From contig JAVHJL010000011.1 of the NCBI GenBank assembly GCA_036971715.1, positions 248,001 to 312,000 of the forward strand: a stretch of DNA of 64,000 nt. Reading direction: 5' to 3'. The translations under genes and the position numbers were made by a program. This stretch comes from Arthrobotrys musiformis. Lineage: Eukaryota; Ascomycota; Orbiliomycetes; Orbiliales; Orbiliaceae. Every line of letters begins with the position of its first letter. The stretch's first letter is position 1. The notes beneath the pieces were generated by a model that was not told where the DNA came from, made no database searches, and saw nothing but the letters and a program-made list of their open reading frames with translations. Shown here piece by piece: positions 34,388-43,917 of this stretch.

Positions 34388-35703
34388 ATGGCTCAACTAC
34401 CAAGAAAGCTCAACCCACTTGCTCAGGTCTTCACTCCTGGCGCTACTGAGTTTATCACTACTCCTATCCCCATCTTTGAGGAAGGCCCAAAGGAGAACCT
34501 TCCTCCTCCAGCTCCAGAGCTGCTCCCGAAGAAAGCCAAGGAGCGTGTCCCTAAGGACGTTAAAGAGACAACCTCCCAGCTCGAAAAAGAGACGGCTCCC
34601 AAACCCGAAAAAGAGACGGCTCCCAAGCTCGAAACAGTCCTCGCAATCCCTGCCCCAGAAGAGCATTCCGACTCCGAGGCTAAGAAGCATCCAGAGACAC
34701 CTTCTACCAAAGAAGAACCTGCTTCCGAGGTCAAGGACAATGACCAAAAGGCTAAAAAGGATGTCCTCTTCTTCGGTGACATCGAAGCCACCACGGGGGG
34801 GCTAATGACTGCTCCACCGGCCAAGGTTCTTCGCCTCCCCATTCCGGATGTCAAGATCCCCCATGAGACTCTCACTCCAGAAAAACTCCGTAATGACCGA
34901 ATTAAAAAGGAAGCCGCCGATAAAGCTGCTAAACAGGCCGCCAAAGAAGCAAACTCTACGATTCCACCCCACATTCTGGCTCAAATTTCCCGTTACTCTC
35001 GCCCTGACTCACCAGAACTCATCGTCCCTACATTTCCGGAGTTCCTCAAATCGATCGAAAATCTCGCCACCAGAGCTTTGAGCAAGGGCCTCCGTCAACC
35101 GCTCAACGCTCTTTACAATCCCAAGGGTAAAGATGAGTGGGATCTCGCCACAAGTATGGGACAGTACTATTACAATGATGGGGTTATCGGTGCTGCTGAC
35201 GTTGATGATCCAGTTCAGGTTTTGACGGATAATGAGGGAATGGTTAGGTATGAGTTGTGGTTCAAAGTCTGGGTTCAGATGAGACACGACTACATTCAGG
35301 AGAGCTACATGCCCGATCCAAGAGCTGTTGTCTTGCACGTACGTCTCCTTCATCCCCCAAACGATTCTTGGCTAGATATTGTGAGAGATACTAAGAGACA
35401 GCTGAATGGGTACAGAAAGACATGACCTACAAACTCGTTCCAATCATCCAACGTGAAATCGATATGCTCAAGAAGGAAAGGGCTCGTGACGACATCTACA
35501 CCACCTCTCAAATCATCAAACTGGGCCGTGGTATCAAGGAACGAACTGTTTGGCTCGAAGATCTCGAAAAGGTCTCTGGGCATATCAGGGTCTTCCAGAA
35601 GTTGCTCCAAGAGCTCCCTGAGAATGCCATGATGGCTCGAGATTGGTTCGATAAGAGCTTCCTTAAGCCAATGAGGGATATTGATCACGGCGTCGATGGG
35701 TAG
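34388..35703 (+). CDS. Orphan protein with charged N-terminal half, core member of the gene block
   Basis: Exons 34388..35338 and 35416..35703 give about 412 residues; the intron is 77 nt (donor GTACGT, acceptor TACAG), phase 0. Residues 30-120 are a Lys/Glu/Pro-rich disordered stretch with imperfect repeats (KETAPKPEKETAPKLE). Residues 160-195 form a charged helix (RNDRIKKEAADKAAKQAAKE). The last third looks folded: LWFKVWVQMRHDYIQESYMP and DPRAVVLH before the intron, then KDMTYKLVPIIQREIDM, KLGRGIKERTVWL, GHIRVF and QELPENAMMARDW. It is a clear paralog of the gene at 29354 over the exon 2 start and more distantly resembles the gene at 22380. Function unknown. Confidence 0.75.
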
Positions 35704-36221
35704 TCTTTTGAAACTTGTTATGGTCGTCTGTTATGGTATTCACTTTACTGTCGTGGGTTATTGACAGCTCTGAGAGTAAAGATACGATTGTAACGGGCCT
35801 TTTTTTGATATGCTTGAATCGCTTGACTTAACGTTATAACGACTGATAGCGTTACTACTACTATAGACATTTGAAAGAATTGACAATGCGATTGAGGGGG
35901 GTTCTATTCTTTAAGCTCTTACTTCCGGTGTGACATCTTGTGGTGTAGTATAGTATATTATTGTAGAGGCTGTATGAGAGCTGTATTGCGGAGAGGGGTT
36001 GGTAGAATGCTGAGCGGTGTTGGACGTTGATATTGAAGCTCTTCCATCGCGCTGAGCCGTCTATATAAACACCATCGACACTTCAGCTTCGCAACCATCT
36101 CCGTCCCTTCTACACCAACCTCGCCATCACAATTGTCGTTACCCATCAGCCATCAACGCTCTCGCCTCCATCCTAGAAACGCGTCTCATTTCTTCTTCAG
36201 GTCCCTCATACCATCATCAAC
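35704..36221. other. Intergenic and leader
   Basis: About 0.5 kb. A pyrimidine tract ending in CTTCTTCAG at 36192-36200, just before the ATG at 36222, could be the acceptor of a 5'-UTR intron. The leader again ends in CATCATCAAC. Confidence 0.45.
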
Positions 36222-37013
36222 ATGTCCGAAAACATCGCCAAGAGCCCGATGTCGCTCCCGGTTCTTCCTACAACCAAACTTCAGTCTATCCCTGAAGATT
36301 CGGTTACTGAAGGCACTCCGGTGGCAGAGACTGAGCCTGTCGCCGATGTACCCACTCCCCCTATTACCGGCCAGCAGCATCTTGACGGTAAGATTGCGAA
36401 CCTGAGAGAGACGACCGGCGCAATTGATACCTTTGAGTACGATGAGGAAGACGAGGTTGGGTCCACCCGACAGGCCAGCCGTCTTGTCAACAAGCTGTTG
36501 AACGATGTCACTCACGTGCACAATGTCGCCTTCAAACTCAGTAATGATATCTCGCAGGAGCTCGCAGCCGCGGAATTTCCCGACGTTGAACAACTTGAGA
36601 ATTTCGTAAGTTCCACATTACACAGGTCAGTTCATCTACAAATTCATGTAACTGATCCATTTTTTCAGGCGGATCGCTTGGAGATCGTCCTAGAGTGCGT
36701 CGTCGAGGTCCCGAACCATGTCAGATCCACGCTAAAGTCTGAAGTCCTGAGCCGCCTCCCAGGAAGAGAGTTATTCGGATACAAGTTAGATCTTGAGTCC
36801 CGCCTTACGAGGTCTCATGTATTACAGCGCGACATCGAGAGGCGCATTTTGACCGTCCAGGCCAAGGTCGAATATGAGCAAGATGCTCCATACGATGAAT
36901 ACGCAGCCCTGGAGCGCAGGGAGAATCGTAAGAAGGAGGCCAACGGTGACACTGCTGTCGAAGAACAAGACCCCTACGACACTGATCCAGATCCTTTATC
37001 CGCCTATTACTAG
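36222..37013 (+). CDS. Orphan helical protein, possible member of the gene block
   Basis: Exons 36222..36605 and 36669..37013 give about 242 residues. The 63-nt intron has donor GTAAGT, a TAACTGAT branch and a long T-run acceptor (TTTTTTCAG). It is a multiple of three and free of stops, so a retained form of 263 residues is possible. The first 60 residues are Pro/Thr/Glu-rich and disordered in appearance. Helical segments follow (ASRLVNKLLNDVTHVHNVAF; QLENF before the intron; ADRLEIVLECVVEVPNHVR after it). The tail is acidic (YDTDPDPLSAYY). The phase-0 intron ahead of an amphipathic helix matches the neighbouring orphan genes; residue similarity is weak. No known domain. Confidence 0.7.
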   Translation: MSENIAKSPMSLPVLPTTKLQSIPEDSVTEGTPVAETEPVADVPTPPITGQQHLDGKIANLRETTGAIDTFEYDEEDEVGSTRQASRLVNKLLNDVTHVHNVAFKLSNDISQELAAAEFPDVEQLENFVSSTLHRSVHLQIHVTDPFFQADRLEIVLECVVEVPNHVRSTLKSEVLSRLPGRELFGYKLDLESRLTRSHVLQRDIERRILTVQAKVEYEQDAPYDEYAALERRENRKKEANGDTAVEEQDPYDTDPDPLSAYY

Positions 37014-37748
37014 GTTACCGGTAACCTTGCAGATTGATGAACGATCTTTTATGGCTTTGTGCCTTTTGGTCTGGTCCTCGATCAGCTTTTCCACTGCGTC
37101 CACTTTTGATTTCCATGCTTTTTTTGGACTCAATCACGAGCTGACGAAATTCACGATTTTCCTTTTTTTATGGTTCTAATGGGTTATGTGATACGGATTT
37201 TCTTTGTATTTTAATGATCGTGGCATATCGATTCTTGTTTCTCCTTTGTCTTCGAATTCGTGTATACTAGTCTATGTTCATCCAAGTTCAATTATGCTTG
37301 GACCTAGTATAGTGCTCCGAGATAGTCGAATACAAAGCCGACCTTCCCCTCCCCATCATAGTTATCTCACTTGAACCTTTATTTCCTTCTGTACCTTAAC
37401 CCAAGGTAACCTTGCGGAATCCCAGTGTCAAGACTCCGCGTAAGTAACGTTGACCTCCAACAACTCCAACAACAACACAAAAAAACGTTTGTCGCTGAAT
37501 GACGTGTTGCATTTTTTTGCGTTGTCGACAGACTTCCTGTTTGGGACTTCCGATGTGCGACGCAGCCACGTTCACTTTCGACATCAACTTCCAGTTCAAC
37601 TTCAGCACCTTCTCTTCCAACCCCCTCCCCTCCATCGCAGAATCATCATCGCGACCCACATCCAGGACCTCAAAACACCTTCATCCGTATCCTTCAATAC
37701 AGCTCTTGCACTCCTTTCCCCGCATCCACAAAGGGTGCTACATTCACA
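37014..37748. other. Intergenic upstream of DCP1
   Basis: About 0.7 kb. The 200 bp before the ATG at 37749 is C/T/A-rich as in a fungal leader. Small upstream frames exist but none is supported. Confidence 0.5.
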
Positions 37749-38825
37749 ATGACTCGCCGAAAAGCAAATCACCCCACCTCCCCTCCTCAAAACCCCAAAC
37801 CGGCGCACCAATCCCACCGCCGCCAACAGTCCCAGCAGGCCCAGCCTCACACTTCCTCCGGCCCATCGCTACAAGCCCTCCACGCTGTCCATGATGCTCC
37901 AGCCTCTCTCGAACAACTTAACTCCCTCAACTTCCCTGTCCTCCAACGGGTTCTCCCAGCCCTAACACGTATCCACCTGACAACCTCCTACTCAACAGCC
38001 TACAAAATCCGTGACGGCAACTGGGAAAAACTCGACGTCGAAGGGCCCCTATTCCTCCTCGAACTCCTCCCATCCCATCCAAACTTCCTCCCACCTTCCA
38101 CCGATCCAAAACGGGTAGAAAGTTCTGGGAAATTCCATGCATTTGTATTGAATCGAAAGAGCGTGAACAATCTCCTCATCCCACTACCGAATAAGTTTGA
38201 GAACGTCGATACTACGAATTCGGTGCTGGTTAGCATGTTGATGGCATGGGGGGACTGTTACGGCATTAGTGTGTTCGATCAGGAAGGCACCTCTACCGCG
38301 AGCGAGACTGAGAGGGTCGGAAAAAAGGTTTTGGAACTCGTGAAGGAGATGGAAGAGGAAGGAGAACTAGGGGAGCAGAATGCCTTACGAGAGGCCGAGA
38401 AGGCCAGGGAGAGCGCTGAGAGGGTACAGGCCGAATTGCAGGCACAACAGTGGCAGCAGCACGTTCAGCAACAGCAACAACAGCAACAACAGCAACAACA
38501 GCAACAGATGCAACAGATGCAATTCCATCATCATCAACAGATGCAGATGCAGCAACCACACCTACCACCTTTGCAGATGCAGTACATTCAACAGCAGCCG
38601 CCATATTCGGGTTCGCCGGCTTACATGACACCCACGGCTGAGTACGCCGGAGTCGATCTTATGGCCGCGTTAGGACCGAAGTTGGGAATCTTGGGCACCC
38701 CCGGTGGTGGAAACAACAGTGGTTACAACAGTGGAGATGGTGGTTACACCAGTGCCGCCAGCGGGACCGGTGGGAAAGGGAGGAAGATCGCATTGCACGA
38801 ATTATTCGGGAAGCCACTTGGGTAG
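37749..38825 (+). CDS. DCP1: mRNA decapping complex subunit Dcp1
   Basis: Regulatory subunit that activates Dcp2 to remove the 5' cap of mRNA, acting in the cytoplasm and P-bodies. Single exon, 358 residues. The EVH1-like Dcp1 fold spans about residues 45-185: LNFPVLQRVLPALTRIHLTT, then WEKLDVEGPLFLLEL, AFVLNRKSVNNLLIPLP and GISVFDQ, all matching the family. A charged helix (KKVLELVKEMEEEGELGEQN onward) spans about 190-235. It is followed by 14 consecutive glutamines (residues 240-253), a His/Met/Gln-rich stretch and a Gly/Ser-rich stretch. The C-terminus KIALHELFGKPLG may be a short interaction motif. Yeast Dcp1 lacks such a Q-rich tail; long tails are common in other fungi. Confidence 0.88.
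   Translation: MTRRKANHPTSPPQNPKPAHQSHRRQQSQQAQPHTSSGPSLQALHAVHDAPASLEQLNSLNFPVLQRVLPALTRIHLTTSYSTAYKIRDGNWEKLDVEGPLFLLELLPSHPNFLPPSTDPKRVESSGKFHAFVLNRKSVNNLLIPLPNKFENVDTTNSVLVSMLMAWGDCYGISVFDQEGTSTASETERVGKKVLELVKEMEEEGELGEQNALREAEKARESAERVQAELQAQQWQQHVQQQQQQQQQQQQQQMQQMQFHHHQQMQMQQPHLPPLQMQYIQQQPPYSGSPAYMTPTAEYAGVDLMAALGPKLGILGTPGGGNNSGYNSGDGGYTSAASGTGGKGRKIALHELFGKPLG
38466..38507 (+). repeat. CAG/CAA repeat in DCP1
   Basis: Fourteen mixed CAA and CAG codons encode an uninterrupted glutamine run. The mixed codons argue against recent pure-triplet slippage. Confidence 0.9.
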
Positions 38826-39729
38826 GTTCCATGATGGCTTTACCCTCTTTATATTTCATGTTGCAATGAGCATCAAGTTCTTGTTTCGGGGAGTTTGGTT
38901 GGCGTTTTAGGTGGTGGGCTTCGCGAATTCGGCGTTATGGGCGATACGATGCATCATGTATTCCTAGCGGTATTTTCAATTACCATCATTTACGAACAGT
39001 CAGCCTGTTTTAGAAGACTTTCACTTCATCATTCATAATTACTCCCTCCGTCCTAAAATACAATCGTTATCTGCCTAGAGAGCTATATGATGCATTCTGC
39101 GCACTTGCCAAGTCTAAAGCTATAATGCTAACTACATGAATCACAAGTACCGATATTTCAGTCGAGGAATATCGAAGTAATCCCTCGCGCATGAAAGTTG
39201 AAACTCGTGTAATCAATTTCTAACCAGAGTTCTATCTACCGGATCGTCCAAGTCTCGTACCTGGGCCACACAATCTCATACAAATCACATATTCCGTGAT
39301 GTTGCCTAAGCTGCATACATATCATCGTCGGGTTGATGACGCCATAGATCGATTTAGTTTCAGGGACCGTGAAGGTAATACGACCATCTCGGCTCCAAAG
39401 ACTAGCTCCCTATATAATTTATAAAGTGTAGTTACACCATCCATTCGAGTGCTCTTACCCTTATGTAAGATATTATCGGTTCTAATGTATACATATAGTA
39501 GCCGCCCGGAATTCAAATATGCGTTGCAATGTTGGATATATCAGTCACTATATCAGGGAAGATGCCTTTTTGGCCGCCAGCTTAGCTTCCGCCCCCCGCG
39601 CTCAAAGCGGGGTCCATTATAGTAGGGGTGGGTAACTATATATATAGCCGTACGCCCCAAACTAAGCTCGAAACATCCCTTAGGTCCTTTTAAGCTTTTG
39701 ACGTCTGGGTACGAGATAAGCTAGCTCCT
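38826..39729. other. Intergenic with a MITE-like terminus
   Basis: About 0.9 kb. It contains the sequence at 39040-39060 that looks like a Stowaway-type transposon end. The ATG at 39730 is preceded by TATATATAG near 39638-39646. Confidence 0.5.
39040..39060. mobile_element. Solitary Stowaway/mariner-like terminal repeat
   Basis: TACTCCCTCCGTCCTAAAAT starts with a TA dinucleotide followed by CTCCCTCCGTCC and an A-rich run, the hallmark end of Stowaway MITEs (known mainly from plants). I found no matching inverted end within the window, so it is a remnant or a chance match. Confidence 0.3.
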
Positions 39730-41228
39730 ATGGCGTCTTTGGAAACTGTTCCTTACGATATATTAATCTTAATCGGCAGTTACCTGCACGATTTGGACTT
39801 TCTTCGACTTCTAGCAGTATGCCGTGCACTCAGGGGGATCTTCTTCAAACTAGCCGGGTCGAAAAGATCCTTTCAAAAAGAGCCTTCTTTGCAACTATCG
39901 ACGGCTTCGACGACTTGGTTCGGTTTTCAAAATGCCTGGCTTTCGCCTGTCGTCTCAAGCACCTTACCTTGGATTTGTCCTCGCCACGCTTCAACTTCAA
40001 CTTTGGGCAAAACTATCACGAGATATATTGCGTAAACGTCAAGACAGACCCGAATAAAAATCCTTTGGCGCCTTTGACAAGCTACGTGGCGCGAAAAGTT
40101 AAGGATCTATCTCTCGATGGTGGATGGTACGGCAACCACAAAGTCCCCCCAAGGGATAATTCAGCTCTTATCGAGCGTCTGGAAGAAGCCCTGAAAAGAC
40201 TACCGAATTTATCGACTCTCGAGTTTACAGATATACATTGGCGGATATCACATTTCGACTTGGCTCCGGAAGAAACTGAGTATGTAGTAGATGCCTGGGG
40301 AAAATATAATCCTCACCGTTCCCTGCTGGCACCAGACTGGAGAACGAAAATCCGAGCGGGGGAACTCGTCAAAGATTTTGACCGTTCTAAAACAGGATGC
40401 CATAGGCAGACGATTTATGCAGACACTTTGATGGCAGTCACAAAGACCGCAACCAAGCTTTCGCAGATAAAAATTACCGAGGGTCTCACATACGATTGGT
40501 TCGGCGTACAACTATCTGATTTCCACGGAAAAACCAAACGGCCCCAAGCCTGGATCGGTGCGTACAAAAATGCCTTCACGAATCTCAGGGAAATCCACTT
40601 GCATTTGAGCCCACACCCCGGCCAAACCTTATCGCCTGTACTTTTTCCAACAGTGGAGAACATCGAGGTACTTCGTCTATCATACTACATCAATCCCAAC
40701 CACTCTTATCGCAAGAGCTATAGGACGGAATTTCCTTTCCCGAAAAAATTTCATTTGCCAAAACTGAAAAGCCTGGAAATTCCCCTGGCGTGTACTCCGT
40801 TGGAGGATATCACGAGCTTTTTGATCTGTCACAAAGATACCTTGAAGGTTTTCCGAACGTCTGACAGCTCGGACATCCGAAGAAGCAGAGCTCAAGTAAT
40901 AAAATTCCTGAAAGAGATGTATAATCACATGTCTTTCACAGATTTTTATATGCAATCACGAATGTATAAATTTACCCCGCCGGAAGTGCAGCCCCAAGGG
41001 CACCTCTATATGGAAGCTTGGTATCGTAACCCCTACAATAACTTTAGCATACGGGCCCGCGGAGACTGGCAGAATGACGATGCTTCGCCATTTGAATTCT
41101 CCGTTGCGGCTCTCCGGAGTGGCCTGGGCTCTAATTCACGGTTGAGGTGGGTGGAATTTATCCGTGAAGTTCGAACCGTCGAATTCGAAAGACCGCCACC
41201 CTCTACACGACCGTTCGGGGCGGGCTAA
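39730..41228 (+). pseudogene. F-box gene with a one-base frameshift
   Basis: The frame from the ATG at 39730 encodes a good F-box (LETVPYDILILIGSYLHDLD followed by FLRLLAVCRALRGIFFK). The continuation (RVEKILSKRAFFATIDGFDD and 450 further residues to 41228) is in another frame. The two meet near 39853-39857 (GCCGGGTC). A single missing C would restore LARVEKIL. No intron of usable length resolves it. The second part has leucine-spaced segments (LKRLPNLSTLEFTD; VLRLSYY) and the end RARGDWQNDDASPFEF, shared with the F-box gene at 46065-47873. If the assembly is correct the gene is broken, or starts at 39819 without an F-box; otherwise this is a sequencing error. Confidence 0.6.
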
Positions 41229-42505
41229 ACTTTGCTCAAGACGACGCTATGTGGCAGCAGTAGGACGGGTAATCAAGGGATATTCCATACAGTTGAAATA
41301 CTATATCATGTATATACGTATCTATATCTAGGCTGAATCCATGAAACCAGATTGTCCCAAAATCCCTGTCTACAGCGAATTTCTCTCGTTTTTATTTTTT
41401 ACCCGGTATATAGAGATCAGGTACCAAATAACGATAAAAAAATAAATCGAATCGGAATACAGCGAAAGAAATCTAAAGAATTGAGAAAAGATGAATGAAC
41501 CAATGCAGTATCTTCTTTTTCTTCTTCTTTTTTTTAGCATGCAGCAGGCCAACGCTACGGGGATAGAACGTTTTGTTATATACCTCCCAAGTTATCATAT
41601 CGAACTTCTACTCCACGATGATCTCCACAATCCCTCTACACTTATTAATTAGCCAAGGCCCGGCCTTGCAGACTATGCTGCCAAATTCCACCCACGTGAT
41701 AGTCAGAAAGTGTAGGAGGCGTCGTAGTACGCCCGAATCTTCTGAGTCTTAAAACGCAAATACACCTTCTCTGCGCTTTGTCTGGTCTCGTACCCAGCTT
41801 TGCCCTAGGCCCCCAAATAGATGACGTTAGTCAACGTCAAACTGTTGGGTTGCTGGCCTAGTGGTGTCCATGTGTTGACCAGAAATCACACCTTCGGGCA
41901 CAATATTCTGGATATCCAGAGCTGAGCTGAGGGGAGGAGCATAAGCGCCTAATATTGATGCTAAGGAGGAGCGCGCCGAATCAGCTTCGAGAAATATGGT
42001 GCACTTTGATCCAAACCACTATGCCGGCAAGTGCTATTCAGTGGCATACATCATTCAAATATAATTCGCGAAGTTGGCCTTGTATATCTCGATAGGTGTT
42101 GTGGGTTGCATAGTACTTTTCGTAGTAAACCATAGGGCTCAAAGATAGCTTAGCTTAGGCAACGACTGCTGTACGCCAGAACTCGAAACAGGATTGATAC
42201 ACGTACACAGCAGTAGGTATCGAGCAATATATACACATATCATACGCAACAAAGTTGCCGGCATGCGTATACGCGTATGAGCAAGCACGTTCCTGTCTCT
42301 TCAACGCGAAGGTCTCGAAGCTACTCTTATGTATTTGCATACGTGTATAAATTATATAAATGGCATACTAGGTCTCGTTGTAAACTTCACAAACTTGCGA
42401 CCACGCCTATCCATATATACCTTAGCTATTGAAATTCTAGTGATCTAGTTTCACGATATTATATTATCAATTCCTAACATCAAATACCAAATTCAAATAA
42501 AAAAA
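41229..42505. other. Intergenic between two F-box genes
   Basis: About 1.3 kb. It contains a CACGTG motif near 41693 and AT-rich sequence. Nothing else is supported. Confidence 0.45.
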
Positions 42506-43917
42506 ATGCCCGAGCACGAGCCCGATTCTGATTCTTCGCCCCAACTCGCGGCTGCAAAGGCGCAACCGCCAGAAAGAAGTATACTGGAGGTGTTTCCAAA
42601 CGAAATTATGATCGCAATCCTCGAGCGGATGGAGGACAAAGATTTGCGCAATTTCTCCCAATGCTCGGTTAGGTGTCATAGACTATCCTTTCTCGGGAAA
42701 ATGGACTTGGTCCTTACCCCGGAATCAATCGCTCGGTTCCAAGATGGCGGTATCTGCGCAGATCTCCGCGAATTCATTCAGTAAGTTTTGAAACATGAAT
42801 CCGGATTAATTCCATGTCAAGGATATACTTATTTATATTGACACCCTAAAATAGTTCCGTAAGATTTGAGCACCCAGACATCTGGCTTCGGAATGCTAGT
42901 CAAATAGAAGCGCGATCCACGCTCAAGTTATATCCTACCTACGGCTTGAGTAACGATGCTCTCCTGTCAAAGATTCGTACCTCCACAAAGGCGTTGGGTC
43001 TCTTCCCAAATATCCAAGAACTTTTCATATCATACAAGGCGCCTTGGGAAAGCCAGATGACGGTTTACCTGGCTATACTCCGCGGTATGATCGGACATCT
43101 GTTCTGCAATACTCTTCGGCGCCTTGAGATTCAGATCATGGAAAGGCGGGCTTATATTTGTACAGGATGTCCTGCCCACATGCGCTGGAATGAAAGTCTA
43201 TCGTTTAACGACCTGTCTCCGGAAAACGAAGGTTTCATCAAGGGTCAGGAAGACCATAACACAGCTGACAGCTTGATTGACGAATTCGTACCATGGCTAC
43301 CAGCGCTCACAGAGGCGAGGATCTTAGCTGATCACCTGCCTATGCCTTACGGCGAACTAGCCAATAAAGAGTCGGCACTATACTATACCTTTTTGGCACG
43401 GGCACCAAATGTCAGAAAATTAAAACTAGAAACCCAGAATTTTCAGAGAAACGATAGGGAACTTCGATTCGACGTCGAGTTCCTTCAAGATATCTTTTTG
43501 CAAATCCGAGATCTTCGAATTACAACTGATCATATCAACCAGCGAGACATCGCAGGACTGGTGGACAAATTTCGGCATCTGCAATTCTTAGATTTTCAAG
43601 TTTTTGAAGGTCCACGGAGAGTTGAGTTGGGAACTAGGGATTACAACCTGTTTAGCAGCTTCAAAGAGTTGGAATATATAAGGTTGCCGTGGGCATGCTC
43701 GCCGAACCACGATGTCAGCCAACCGGTGCCTCCGAGCGCATTGAAGACTTGGGTGAATGATCTGCTGAATAGTGGATTAGGTCATCTTCAAATGGTGGAG
43801 CTGCTTAGGAGCACGTCTGCTAGCGCATACGAAGCACTTCGGACTGAGGGTCTTTCGTTTACGGTTGAGAGAACCGGGAAGACGTTTAAAATAATAGAGA
43901 AGAGTACTAAACAGTAG
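42506..43917 (+). CDS. F-box protein
   Basis: Exons 42506..42780 and 42855..43917 give about 445 residues. The intron is 74 nt (donor GTAAGT, acceptor AATAG) and the join reads EFIHSVRFEHPDIWLRNA. The F-box is near residues 30-65 (ILEVFPNEIMIAILERMEDK followed by DLRNFSQCSVRCHRLSF). The C-terminal region has leucine-spaced helices (LGLFPNIQELFISY; LRRLEIQIM; VRKLKLETQ; LQFLDFQVF) in keeping with a substrate-binding repeat domain. A pair of cysteines in YICTGCPAHM is unusual for this kind of protein. By family it is an SCF ubiquitin ligase adaptor. Confidence 0.78.

Noticed and set aside
39779..39855. Intron to repair the F-box frameshift
   Set aside because: GT-AG pairs that would restore frame are only about 17 nt long; longer ones give the wrong phase or remove the F-box.
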